A stretch of 64,000 bases of DNA, taken from assembly GCF_028554725.1 (NCBI RefSeq), contig NC_071668.1:17002501-17066500 (forward strand). The letters are read 5' to 3'. Position numbers and translations under genes: made by a program. This DNA is from Zeugodacus cucurbitae. Taxonomy: Eukaryota; Arthropoda; Insecta; Diptera; Tephritidae. Positions within the stretch are counted from its first letter, which is position 1. Every line of letters starts with the position of its first letter. Below the pieces are notes generated by a model. It did not search any database, had not been told where the DNA came from, and saw only the letters and a list, made by a program, of their open reading frames with translations. Positions 24,901 through 36,324 of this stretch are shown piece by piece.

Positions 24901-25566
24901 AAAAACTGTCAAATCTGCAGTATACTGTCACTTCTAGAAGAGGTAAAAAAGGAAGACTCGACCAGTCTTTATCAGAATTATTATCTTAGGACTACAACGT
25001 CGACCATTTAGCCGACGAGCTGAGTGTTAGTCTAAAAGTCGGCAATGATGTTAAGAACTGATACACCTATCTTATACGAGGCAAGTTAATCATTTAAATT
25101 AAGACTACCGAGAAGCGTGTATATTAAATAAATAACCAAAATTTTATCAAGTTCATTGAACCCATAAAGAGTTGCTTATAAATAATAAGCCAGTCTAAAA
25201 AATTTCGCATTGTCCTCAACATTGCGGTGACGGAAATTCTTGCATATACCACTTATATACTATATCAAAATAAAAACAAAAACCGCCAACGCTGGAAATT
25301 GAAACAATGCACAAGTGGCCAGAAAAAATAAGTCACATTTATTTTGTTTTTTTTTTTGCCTCTCTTTCACCTCTTTTTACGCACAACGAAAAGCAGTAAA
25401 TACCGAAGGAACTAAAGCGAAGTAAGATGAAGAGACGCGAGAAGGGAAGACGTTAACTCTACCAAGAGAATGAATGGTGGGATGCTTGAAATAGTTTGGA
25501 CTGCTGAAAAGTCATTGCGCCGCGGATAATAACTGTGTGAGAAGGTCTCAAGGAGGCAGTGTAGTG

Positions 25567-25652
25567 AGTGGAACTGAAGCGGCCGATGGGTGAAGCCACT
25601 GAAAGTTGCGTCGAAGTTCCAAGTGGCGGCTTGCGATGCGCCGAATTGAATG
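25567..25652 (+). other. Possible exon ending at a GTGAGT donor
   Basis: A GC-richer stretch ending GAATTGAATG before GTGAGTCG. One frame is open throughout and contains ATG at about 25586 followed by GEATESCVEVPSGGLRCAEL. There is no clear polypyrimidine tract upstream, so if real it would be a first exon; no Inr/DPE or TATA pair with correct spacing was found. I do not recognise the peptide. A chance frame in a GC-richer patch is equally possible. Confidence 0.18.
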
Positions 25653-26611
25653 GTGAGTCGATATTAAATTGGTTCGAATTGAATTGAATTGCATTTTACG
25701 ATTTGATTTTATTTACATGTACTTCGCTTGAATGGAGCTGGACGAGGGAGCAAAATGCAACAAGCTGCATGCAGTCCGATATACTTATATAAGAATGGGG
25801 CATGTTGCCAACTAATTGATTGTGCGCTAATTTATGTACGAGGCGCGTATGTATGTATATGTACTAAAGTTAGTAAATACGTCCATACAGAGTTAAGAAG
25901 TGCATTTGTTTGTAGCGCATAATAACTTGAGTCATTCCGCCTTACCCCTTACACGCTCATTTGTAGAAAATCTCAGCATGTTGCACATGAAAGTGCATGT
26001 TTCTTCACCCACTGTTGCCGTCCCCCACCGCCATTATCGCGGCGCATTTGTATTGATAAGTGAATTTAGCGCATTTTGTTTGTATTTGTATCAGTGTTTG
26101 TTGTTGTTGTTGTTGCATCGCATCGCGTACGGCTTGTTGGTAATGCAACGCAATTTAACCGAAGACTGGAGCGAGTCATTAACATAATTTCGCGTACAAT
26201 GGCGCGTCTGCTGGTGCGGTCGTTGTGACGTTGCAGCACGTAATCGAACAAGATCGGTAATTGATGAGGTAATGGATGGAATGTTCGAATGTGGTGTGTG
26301 TTGTGGGTTCGCCATGTGCGAGGGAGATGCGGTGATGTGGTAAATGTGGAGCACAGTGGATCAGTATTCTTTCCGTTAGACAAAAGGCTGGTCTCATAAG
26401 TTCTTTACTAATAATAGTATTTAATAATGACCTGCTTTGTTGATTCAACGATACCGAAGACAATCGAGTCTTACTAACCGTAATGACCCCGAACTGTTGC
26501 GAACTCCGTTCTGAATAAAATGGAAGAACTCATGTAATTCTAGATCTTTAGGCCAAGCTCTAGACCCTGTGTTGTGAAAAGTGTAATGAGTACGGTTCTA
26601 GACAAAGCTGC

Positions 26612-26663
26612 TTCTTATTGAGCTTTTATTCTGAGTAAAGCTAAATATAAAGCTCAATAAGAA
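26612..26663. repeat. 15-bp inverted repeat hairpin
   Basis: TTCTTATTGAGCTTT at 26612-26626 pairs with its exact reverse complement at 26649-26663 across a 22-nt loop. No flanking target duplication was seen, so it is not clearly a MITE. A tiny foldback or a structured RNA element are alternatives. Confidence 0.6.
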
Positions 26664-29600
26664 AGTGACTTCATTATTATGATTATTCTCAAATAAACCT
26701 GAGACGACTTTAAATAAATGCAATATTATATTCGGTCTAGGTTGGACACTTAAGTGTCCGCCTTTAAGCCTACTGTTCGACTGTTTGTTCTGCTTCGCGC
26801 ATTCTTGTTGCATGCACCACTTTACCTCTGCAAACCATCGGCCTCTTAGTTGGTTCATTTATAGCAGAATTCAACAAAATTGTTGGGGTGGAGGGAGTAA
26901 AAAAACAAATCACAGATAAATGCACAGAGAAAGGAAGGGAATCTTTTGTTTTAAGCATTGAGTCAGAAATCTTCGTATATTTTATTTCTTCTACGAGAAA
27001 AAGACGATGTAAAAACGGTTCGAATAAGAATGTAATTCTTCTTTTGGGGACATTTCTTTACACTTCATAAATTCATTAACTATCAACTTGAGGTCTCAAT
27101 GAATCAGAAAACTTTGTAGAGGGTGATGAAACTTCCTTATTACTACCCATGGTTGCGACTGTCCATACAACATTTCAAGCTATAAAGTTCCCTTCCCAAG
27201 GAGGATAGCGAAAAAACAATAATATCAATTGAAATTAGCATTTTAAGACCACAATAATGGTAGTTAGCCCAACAGATTACAAAACCAAACTAATAAAAAT
27301 TTGTTTAATTACATTAAACCATTTATTTTATTACTTAAGTACCTATATTTACAAAAAAAAACCTCACCACAAACCATGGCCACCGTTATTAAACGCATTC
27401 CATTAACAATATCAATACAATAGGGCTCATTAAAAAACGCATTGGAAAATAGCACAGAAAATAAACAAAAGCGATGAAGAAGAAGCAGAAGCAGGGAACA
27501 CTGCAAGCGTCCATAAAATACAACTGTCAAATTATTTTGGTGCCATTAAATGGTTAAGCTGTAGCGCCGCCGCCACACACAACGCCCAGTGTGCCAGCAC
27601 CAGCTACGGCAGCAGTAGCAACACAAACTACAAATAATCATGAACACCTCCAACCTAAGCGGTGAAAAGCCATCCACAGACCGTGTCTAGTATTTGTAGA
27701 AATCTTTAAGGTATTTCCATAGTTCATTCATTGCATTAGCATAATTACTGCTAAATCAGGCAACTGATATGGAGACAACGTTGACGAAGGCAATGACGAC
27801 ACCGACAACGCGCCGCGCATAATGCTAATGGCAGTTCGGTAATCCGAAACGACGGCGCGCCTGGCTCATCTCCATTGCACTAAATCTTATTTAAGTGTCG
27901 AAAACTCGATGCCGATTGTCAAACAAGTGTTTTACATTTCGTGCTGTTTTAACACATTTTCTTTAGTTTGGTGCGGTCGGAGGGCGCATGAGTTTTACAA
28001 ATTACATATTACACTGAGGGAAATGTTTTCAGAGATTTAAAAAAAATATAAATTTTCGATATATTATTTTGTTGTTAGTGGCATTAAATACAAACATTTT
28101 TCTGAAAACATAATTTGAAACAACTGTAAATTGGTACCTCCCAAAATTTTCGTAGATCTCAAATTGAAAGTTAAATGCCTTTACAGACTCTTACTAAAGT
28201 CATTTTTACAAAAGATGATCTAATATTTAGCCGTAGTTATTTCAGAAGAATTGCGACATCATTGTGACCACACTAAGTCCTTGCTGACTCTTTCCCATGG
28301 GTTTAGGGACGCTATTAGAGCCAACCTTTCGGATCTGGTTGATATTTAGAATACTAGGCTAAACACGGAGGCCTTTATTCGAAATTTGAAAGTTGTACCT
28401 TACTGGTTATCTCTCGGAGAGTATCATTTTCAATATTATATAACCTCTATATATGTTTGAAAGCACTTTTCGACAATCTGAACAATCTCACCGTGCAAAT
28501 GATGGTCTTCAACCCAAAAATGAGATAAAGAGGATAGAATTGACACATAATAGGCTGTGAAGAAGGGATGATGAAATCTTAACGAAGGCCTAACTTTTTA
28601 TCGACTAATGCGACGAGTTCTGTATTGAAATCAATGCTCAAGGAATGGTGTTATTAAATTTGGTCATATCGGCCACCTTTGAACAAATTTGGACGTACAG
28701 TTTTATTTACCGTGAATATTTTTTGAAGTTAGTTAAACCTTTTCTATATAATATGGTCTCTCTTTCATAATAATATGATTTCTATTTGAATATTTTTGCT
28801 TCAACTTTTTTGTTCAGTGTAGAAGCTCTTTTAAGTAAATTCCATAGAAAGTATGCATAATCTATATATTTGAGTTTCTGAAGATAAACAGGGAAGTCGA
28901 GTCAATTTTGGAATAATAAGTATGAAATAATATGGTTAATAAACAGTGAGAAAAATAATAAAATTTTCTTTTAAAAAAATATAGAAATATACTATTTTTC
29001 ATTGGAAAATATAAGATAACTAAATGTTTTTTCAAAACAAATCGAATTAAAACAAAATGTTTTAAAGCTTTCAACGCACAATAAGGCACATAAAGATTTG
29101 AAAATTGTTTTTTTTTTTTGTTTATCAAAATAAATTAGTAATAGAAGAGAGCTGAACCCGAGTCTAAGTGGCTATTAAAACGCGCACACATCGCTGAGCA
29201 GTGAAGCACGAGCCAAATGGAAAGATAAAAAATAAGAAAAAATAAATATTTTTGTTTTGGTGTGTTCTGGTTCTGCTGCACCTTCCTAAGCAGCCAGTGA
29301 AGCGTTCATTGCTCAACACTAATGTCGAAGAATGGGAAAAGTGTAGCAATGTGTAGCGTTGTATGTTGTTGACTACTGTGCAACAAATGCACGTGGCCAA
29401 CAACATTAATGATTAGTGGGAATTTTGATTTATTTTTGCTTTAAAAGGAAAATAATATTCGGTGTAGCAGATAAGTAAGCAGAACTAAATGAGGTTTTTG
29501 AAGAATTTATGTACTGCTGCTGATAAAAAGAAACAATTTTAAGTACCAAAAGTTTTGCTGAAACGATGGGGGAGTTAATGAGCTAATACTATTTGGGGTT

Positions 29601-32530
29601 CTTAACAGTATTAGCATTAAAATACGCTTAGTAACTAAGAAACAAAAACCAAAAACATTTTTTACTTTAGTAAGAGCCACCAATTAGAGACTTAATTCTT
29701 CGCTCAAAACAAAAAAGTCTGTAAATAACTCAACAAGTAAACAATCCTCACCGAAATTCGCGTGCAGCTTGTGACAGAAAGCTTACTTCCAAAAGCACAA
29801 GTGGATTAACTGCAATTAAATACACGTAAAAGAGATTTATGAAGTATGTACTCATATTAAGGAACAGCAAAAAAGTCGGAAAAAGAGCATAAGCTCAAGA
29901 AAGCAAAAAAGAAAAACAAAAATTTCAAAATAAACAAAAACGCTTCACATCAAAAAATATGAAAGCCGAAAACAACAAAAATAAAAGTGAAAGCGCAGGA
30001 ACAAGATTAAATTCAAATAACAAGAAAAAACGACCAAAACAAAACATCTAAAACAAGTCAAACCCTCAAGAACACAACTAAAAATTAACAGACAAAATTC
30101 ACCAGCTTTTGAACTTTTTTTTGCTTGCTTTCACCTTACACCAAGGAGCGCGCGTATTCGTAAGGAGCTTTTGCATTAAAAATTTAATAAGCAAATGCCA
30201 ACAATGGACGTACTCCCGTTACATGCTTATGCAACACGCAGGACCCCCCATTTCTTCATAAATGTGCTTACATACAGTTAGACAGAGCTCACAGTCAGGT
30301 AAACGCTGTGGCAGAAATTTTCTGGTTTAAAACGCGTAAGAAGTTTACAAAAATTATGAAAAGAAAGGACTGGCAGACTGGCAAGGAATGGCAAATTTTA
30401 AAATAGTGGAGGAAAAGTGTTGGAGTTAAGAATACAGTAACTACTGGATAACTAATGCTTTCAGTAAACCTTGCGAAGGAGTAGGGACCTTAATTTCGGT
30501 TCCTAGAAGTGATACTTGTTATAAAGGCACTGGAGGTCTCACAAAGTTAATGAAGCATCTAATGGACTCTATCTCTATATATCCTAAGTTATGAATATCT
30601 AAAAGATCGAAATTAACATTTCATAGTATGGTTCAATCCGAATTATCTCATTCTAGGGTCTCATCCTTCATTAGATCCTCTGATCCTCTCTCAACGGAGT
30701 CAATTTCCCTGAGTATATTCAGAAAAAAACTATGTACGGTTCAGAACTGACCCGAAAGCTTTTGGAGCCCGCCTAAAACTTTCTTAGCTGTTGTGTTCTT
30801 CTCTTAACTTCGATTTCTAATGAATCGGGAAACTAATTAGTTTCAAATAATTATTCTGGTTTTACGTTATTTATTCATCATCTTACCAAAGTACACCGTA
30901 CAACTATTCCCTCTTTCGAGTTGCAACTGTACTGCAATTTTCCAAGTGGCAACCAGCGCCAGAAGCAACAAGCTGTCTCGCGGAATCTATGAAAAAAATT
31001 ATTTTTGGACCACCGAAAAGAGCAAGTCGCAAAGCAACCAAAACGTCGAAAGGACAGCAACAGCAACAGGGATACAGGCGAGTGGTATGCAAAGCAAAAA
31101 TTGTTTGACAGGCATTTCGTTAAAAAGTCAGTATATGACTGGCACTCAACGTGGTACGTGCACAAAATAAAATGGGTGCAAGTTTGGGGCAAATTGCAGA
31201 CGCTTACCAAGAGACAATGCTTCAAAACGGCACAAAGGAAGACGACGCTGTCTTGTGAACAAAGTGGATTTCGGCGTGTAAGGATGGAGTGATTTGCTTG
31301 TTTTTGTTTTCATACAATTTTTTTCTCTTTGTCAGGTAATCCCAACGTTAATGCCTGTTAGGGAGTCTTTAACTTGTAAGCCAGCACTTTTCTCGGTTCA
31401 TTTTGAATTTTTTGCAGACTTTTTTTGGCATTTATTTTTTATTTTTTTTATTCCCTCCTTTTGTTGTTGCTTCTCCAAAATTTACGCTTATTGTAATTGC
31501 TTTTGTTAGCTCATTTTTATTTTCTTTGAACAAATTTACCGATCAACCAACATTACTCCAGTGCGAAATCGAAAATTGTTTCAAATAATTTGCCGCAAAG
31601 CACCGCTAAGTGTTTGTTGTGAATTGCGACAGAGTTTGCGCTGCAATTTAGGTGTTAGGCCGTTGAAAGGCACTAAAACGCTAAGCCGATTTAATCCAGC
31701 GTATACGATTATGTGGGTGCTGGAATGTTTGCAGTAAATTTTCCTTTTGAAGATTTACTACTAACACACAGTGGACTAGTTGCAATTCAAAAAAACGTCT
31801 AGTGCTAACATTTTTGCCAGATTTTTGACCCGAGCTTTTTTGGTGTTATTGGGACTACTAATGGAAAATTGTTTATGGGAAACTTTCTTATGACAGAAAA
31901 TCCCCAGAAGTTCAATTATTTGGTATATGGCAGTTGTACGGAGCTATAGTGCCTACTTATATCCCTGGTTTAGTAAAATCACTCCTATACTTCAAAAATC
32001 TTTATTGGGGTTAATTGTTGTATTAAATCTACAAAAAATAACTTATAAAAAAATTAAATAAATAAAATAAATATTCGTATAAAAAAATTAAAAAATATAA
32101 TATTTAATAAATTTATTAAAATAAAACTGAAAAAATATCAGGACCAATTGAATAAACATTATTTATAAACAACCCGAGACCTTCACTATTATTGCCTATA
32201 CCCAGCTTTCAGAAAAAGGTCTTTTGTTATATTATCTAAACATTTTTAAAGCTTTCTTCATATATTCCATAATATTTTCGGAAATTTTTTGTATAAATTT
32301 ATATATTTTTTTTTTAAATAAACAATACGTTTTAATAGATGGGAGGAAATTTCAATATAAGGAACAAAATTTATAAAAAATATATTATAAACTATAATTG
32401 TATTATTTATTAATAATTTATTTCTGGTTTATTGATTTCTTTATTGATTTTTAGAGGAAAAAATTAACAAAACATATATACTAGAAAAATATAATGATAT
32501 TTTTTTTTAATACTAAATCCAGTTACTTAC

Positions 32531-32580
32531 CTTGTAATGATTCCAAACACATTCAATATCCGCAATAAATAAATAAGCAT
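32531..32580 (-). other. Possible minus-strand start exon with signal-like peptide
   Basis: On the minus strand, ATG at 32580-32578 opens 16 codons plus two bases (MLIYLLRILNVFGIIT) and ends ACAAG before GTAAGTAACT, a very good 5' splice site. The peptide is hydrophobic like a signal sequence. TATAAAAG lies on the same strand at 32621-32614, but that would leave only about 10 nt of 5'UTR. No convincing 3' splice site is seen immediately upstream. Because the region is AT-rich, a chance donor is possible. Confidence 0.2.
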
Positions 32581-33864
32581 TCTAATTCAGTTTTTACACA
32601 CACACCAATTGTTCTTTTATAACACTATTTCGCGATTAGAATTGTAATAATTATTTATTTTTTTTTTATCGAAAAATTGGGTAGCTATTTATTAGTTACT
32701 CAAAATTAATTAGCTTTTGCCTTTATTTCATAATTTTAGTATTATTATTATTATTATTATTAAATTTTAAATATTTTGTCATTGGGACATTTGGATTTTT
32801 ATAGTATCGAATTGATTGACGTAACTTCACTACTTTTTTAACAGCATAAATGTAGACATACAGATAAATACTTACTGACTTTCAAAGTATCACTCAAGTA
32901 ACTCACTAAATTTTCTTATACGCTTGTTTGGTTTCCGATTGTTTTTATTTGTCTTGTCAACTATTCAAACTGACCCATATTTTGGTAGCATGGCTTTTAG
33001 TATTTGTTTAAATATTGTTTTCACTTTTTTATTTGTTGTTGGGAACATACGAGTACACATGCATTTAAGTGTCTATTTATCAGCGCGCTAAGTCAATATG
33101 CGGCAGATGATATTTCTTTTATCAGATATTATTTACAACTTTTCACTCAAAATTTTATTGTCAGCGCTTCCAATCAATATTTGTGACTGAAATGCTGTAA
33201 GAGCGAAAGTATTTTTATGATTTGTGGACACTACTTGCAGGCTCTTTTATTTTTGATTAAGAATCATTTATGTTTTTAATGTGCTTGTCACTTATAATAT
33301 CGAATATTTAATTTTCTTTTGCAGATCCGATACTTTAAACCATAATTTTGCGCCACACACCAAACACATGCAACACTTTTTTTGGTTCACATTTCAAATA
33401 TATTCCCTTCTTGTATGTTTGCACAGTCGCTAATTCGACAATTTATCTCGCGTTCGCGTTTTAATTACAAATAAATATGTATTTGCCTTCCGCGCTCACA
33501 CACACCCACACATATTTACTTCAGTCACTTTCGGCAAAATCCACGCAAAATGCAAATTCTTATTTATGCTCTCATTTCTTTTGTTTATTTGTTTTTACAT
33601 ATGTGCACTTATGCCATTTCGCCATATCTCTAATTGCCTCAGCTGTCATTAGCGTCAGCACTAAGATACTTTTGTCACGCACTCATTTCTCGTAAAGCAC
33701 ACACGCCGCGCACACATCACAACACACAAACTCCCACTCCCACTCCAACGGAAGAGTGTGGCGTGATACACATAAACAATGCACTGCACTTTTAACCGGC
33801 AAACACGTTCTAACATGCACGACTTTGTTGAATTACCGTACTAGCACAATTTTCACTAACTTAC

Positions 33865-33902
33865 CGAAATTAACCAAACGATTGTAGAGTCCGCGGCAAA
33901 CT
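33865..33902 (-). promoter_or_regulatory. Minus-strand Inr+DPE core promoter with 38-nt first exon
   Basis: On the minus strand TCAGTT (33904-33899) is a perfect fly initiator with A+1 at 33902. At +28 to +32 the sequence is GGTTA, a full match to the downstream promoter element RGWYV at its fixed position. The 38-nt putative exon ends TTTCG before GTAAGTTAGTG, a strong donor whose intron starts at 33864. There is no TATA box, as expected for a DPE promoter. Upstream DNA toward 34260 is rich in AAAAC/CAAAC on this strand. A possible next 3' splice site is CTCTTACAG ending at 33195. The gene served is unknown, and a very short noncoding first exon is unusual though not unheard of. Confidence 0.42.
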
Positions 33903-34269
33903 GAATCAACAAATTCGAAAATGTGCCTAGCAAAGCCACAATCAACCCTCGCCGATTGTGCTTCGTATCACGTTGCAGTTCGATGTTCGAATGCTGCTGT
34001 GTTGTTTTGTTTTTGTTTTGCATTTGCTTGCCTATTGCTTTTGCTTTTGCTTGCCTTTATTTGTTTGTTTTGTCAAAGCAGTGTGCTCGGCACGCGACAC
34101 TCAAAGTGTTTGCTGAACTTTGCTATTTTTTGTTGTGACCTTTGTTGTGTGTGTGCTCTGACTTTGCTTTGCTGTGTTTGTGTGTCGCTTGCTGTCTCGT
34201 CAATTTGCCGGTCATCGTGGGTGTTCGTGCATCAGGTGGCGATCGGTGGTGTTGCAGTGTAACGAACTC
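33903..34269. promoter_or_regulatory. Intervening DNA of a putative divergent promoter
   Basis: The 367 bp between the two Inr sites. It is rich in TTTTGCTTTTG and GTGTGTG (plus strand), with CGATCGGTGGTGTTGC just before the plus-strand start and ATTCGAACATCGAAC (minus strand) near 33990. Open frames here (33921-34262 and neighbours) are Cys/Leu/Phe-rich by composition and are not believed. If both starts are used, regulatory elements here would be shared. Confidence 0.35.
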
Positions 34270-34301
34270 AGTTTAATTAATTCGCTGGTTAAATTTGGTT
34301 C
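34268..34301 (+). promoter_or_regulatory. Plus-strand Inr+DPE core promoter
   Basis: TCAGTT at 34268-34273 is a perfect fly initiator (A+1 at 34270). The sequence at +28 to +32 (34297-34301) is GGTTC, a complete match to RGWYV at the exact DPE position. There is no TATA box at -30. What follows has the look of a fly 5'UTR: GTGTTAAAAACTAG, AGTGAAAAATGTGTGG and GTAGTGAAAG blocks, with several short upstream ATGs. A strong donor follows at 34871. The basis is pattern matching to known core-promoter rules; initiation has not been shown. Confidence 0.5.
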
Positions 34302-34870
34302 GAATTTGCGTGTTGCTGCGTGCGAAATGTTTTATTTTGTGTTAAAAACTAGTTAAATTTGCTAAAATATAGTGAAAAATGTGTGGAAAATGTGCGCGAG
34401 TGTTTGTTGTAGTGAAAGTTTATGTTTTTCTAACGATAAATGTGTTTTTTCAGACATTTTTTGCTTATTTCAATTGCTGTGCATCAAAGTGACGCTTGCA
34501 TCGCCATTTTGCAAGTCAGAAAAGAGTGTATAGAAATGCTGTGGCTTATTAGTTTCTATGCCATTAAAGTGCTTGCGTCGTAATAGTGTCGGGTGGTAGC
34601 GTCGGGTGTGTATAGTTAAATTATGTGCGTTTTGTAGTAAATTGGAAAGTGCTTATGCTTATATGCATGTAAATATGTAAGCGTAGTGTGTATTTCAGCG
34701 CAGCAACGCAGTTGCTATGAGGGTAAAGAGACTGTAATAGACAGTAACATTTTAAATATGTATGCGCAAATGTGTGTGCTTTCAAGTGACAGCGGTAGTT
34801 GGACGTGCTTTTGTGGTGTGTGAAAAAATTTAGAGTATTTCATTTTTTCGATGCTGCGTTTCGAATATTG
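34270..34870 (+). other. Candidate noncoding first exon (5'UTR), 601 nt
   Basis: This runs from the Inr start at 34270 to CGAATATTG before GTAAGTTCGATT (intron from 34871), a near-consensus donor. All frames are broken by stops, and the only ATG-initiated frames are very short (for example ATG at about 34327 with eight more codons). This is as expected for a leader exon of a gene whose coding part lies downstream. The identity of the gene cannot be told from this window. Confidence 0.4.
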
Positions 34871-35296
34871 GTAAGTTCGATTATTTGGTTTTATGTACAT
34901 ACACACATATGCAAATTAAATACGCAGTGCGGTGAGCGAATTATCAATTACTTTATAACTAATGTGGAGCATAAATGTAACTAGTCACTATACTGTATTT
35001 TTTCTATACATGTAACTGGTCCAAAATGGACAATAAATATTTGGTTTATTTTGAAGTAAAGCAATTATTAAATATTATTTTCTTCTGAATATATTAATTT
35101 TGTTAGAAAATTTTGTATTTTGTATTATTTATTATTTAGTATTTTTTTAACATATTTGTTACATTACAGGATATGTGCGTAAAAAATTCGCAAGTTTCAC
35201 GTGATTTAAATGTTTTATTTCTATTAAATTTTTAATAAACAAATATTTGAAAAAAACAAAAACAAATTAAAAATTATTCAAGAAATATAAAACCCA

Positions 35297-35945
35297 TAGG
35301 TTAGGTTAGAGTGGCTGATCTCCTGTGCCACAAGAGATCTCACTTGGACAGCTAAAGCCAGTCCTTTGTGATGCCGCAAACTCTTACAAAATGGATGCCC
35401 AAGACACTCAAGTAGCGACAAAGTGCTTTGAGCCTTACATGAATTTGTGCAGCCAAATAATTTGTGGTCGGGATACTTTTGATGGTTCCTCGAAATTTGT
35501 ACTGCCAAGATATTTTCGCCGCAGTCTAGCGAAAGCTTAACTATGAAGAAGAAAGTGTCTCGATGACTCAATCTCTCCTTCTTCTATTAAACTTTGGCAA
35601 TTTGCTTCCGTTAGGATATTCAGCCGCACGGGCAGTGGCCAGTAATGACACCAATCATCACAGCCTGCTGAACCATATTAAGAGCAAATAGCTCATTGGA
35701 TCTCCTGCGATCCACCTTAGACCAGAATGATATCGCAGTCGCATAGGTACGAATTGATTTCCAACGCCTACCGCGCTCATTCTAAGACCATTGATCCAAT
35801 GCAGAGAGGCATGTGGATAGAGGGGCACCAGCTTGCTTCCACTCAGATGAGATTGCAACTTGGGTGCCCTTATGAGCAAGCTCATCGGCTTTGCAGTTTC
35901 CAGCGAAACAGCTATGGCCTGGGACCCAAACGAGTAATATATTAA
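35297..35945 (-). mobile_element. Non-LTR retrotransposon fragment with RNase H, copy 1
   Basis: Minus-strand relic of the 3' part of a non-LTR element. Reading from 35945 downward, the RNase H block WVPGHSCFAGNCKADELAHK is clear (a His and an Asp/Glu-containing motif typical of I/jockey-superfamily RNase H). It is followed by a decayed region corresponding to the zinc-knuckle tail (ESSRHFLLHS, where the last Cys is replaced) and then AFARLRRKYLG. Stops and frameshifts break it. The 3' end reads GCATCACAAAGG and later CTAACCTAACC at about 35297-35310, the same tail as the copy at 46870-47345. RNase H in these elements removes the RNA template strand. Confidence 0.78.
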
Positions 35946-36228
35946 ATTAGCTGGAAGCTACTCATATGTCATAAAATTAAATTAACAATCGTACTGAAAG
36001 AAAATAGTTAGTTACAAAACTAATGAAGCATTTATCGAATTAAAAAATATGAAAAGGCTATACCAGTGTATTTTTTTTTAAAGTGTCACACTTTTCCGTT
36101 AAAACGAAAAACAATTGCTGCGACAAATATTATAGAGTGATCGGCGATTATTTTTAGAACAACGATATTGATATTATTTAAACTTATATGTATTTGAACA
36201 TCGTTCATTATTTTTTATCATTTTACAG

Positions 36229-36324
36229 ATTTCATTGGGTTATGGCTAATTGTTACCTTATCTTCATAAGTTGCGTTGCAGATACCAGTTCAACATACTT
36301 GAAAGGCAGGATTGAGGATACCAA
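36229..36324 (+). other. Candidate exon with the first plausible start codon
   Basis: A T-rich tract ends in TTTTACAG (strong 3' splice site, exon from 36229). The 96-nt exon ends ATACCAA before GTAAGTCC (strong donor, intron from 36325). ATG at 36242 opens a frame through the exon end: 27 codons plus two bases, MANCYLIFISCVADTSSTYL and then KGRIEDT. The start is weakly hydrophobic, like a short signal peptide. An alternative acceptor GTTGCAG lies inside at 36274-36280. Joining directly to the candidate microexon at 62272 would give a stop after seven more residues. So either another exon intervenes, the exon is 5'UTR, or the product is a ~34-residue peptide. Family unknown. Confidence 0.38.

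Larger units (their letters stand above)
21961..33864. other. Long AT-rich non-coding stretch
   Basis: About 12 kb without a recognised gene. A candidate first exon is at 25567-25652, a hairpin at 26612-26663 and (TTG)n microsatellites at about 23565-23610 and 26098-26115. GC-richer patches lie at about 27555-27640 and 27780-27900 (with GGCGCGCC). Extremely AT-rich DNA spans about 32030-32530, with (ATT)7 at 32741-32761. A possible minus-strand start exon at 32531-32580 is listed separately. The 30878-31292 area has open frames on both strands, without resemblance to known proteins. It may be intronic to the minus-strand transcript that starts at 33902. Confidence 0.35.

Noticed and set aside
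31320..31376. Possible 38-nt exon between TTTGTCAG and GTAAGCC
   Set aside because: The donor is weak and the surrounding DNA is T-rich enough to give such pairs by chance.
33313..33340. Acceptor-like TTTTCTTTTGCAG ending near 33325 on the plus strand
   Set aside because: No convincing donor or open frame follows, and it lies upstream of the plus-strand start.
33921..34262. 113-residue plus-strand frame, very rich in Cys, Leu and Phe
   Set aside because: It arises from TTTTGC/TTGTGT repeats and lies upstream of the inferred plus-strand start; composition artefact.
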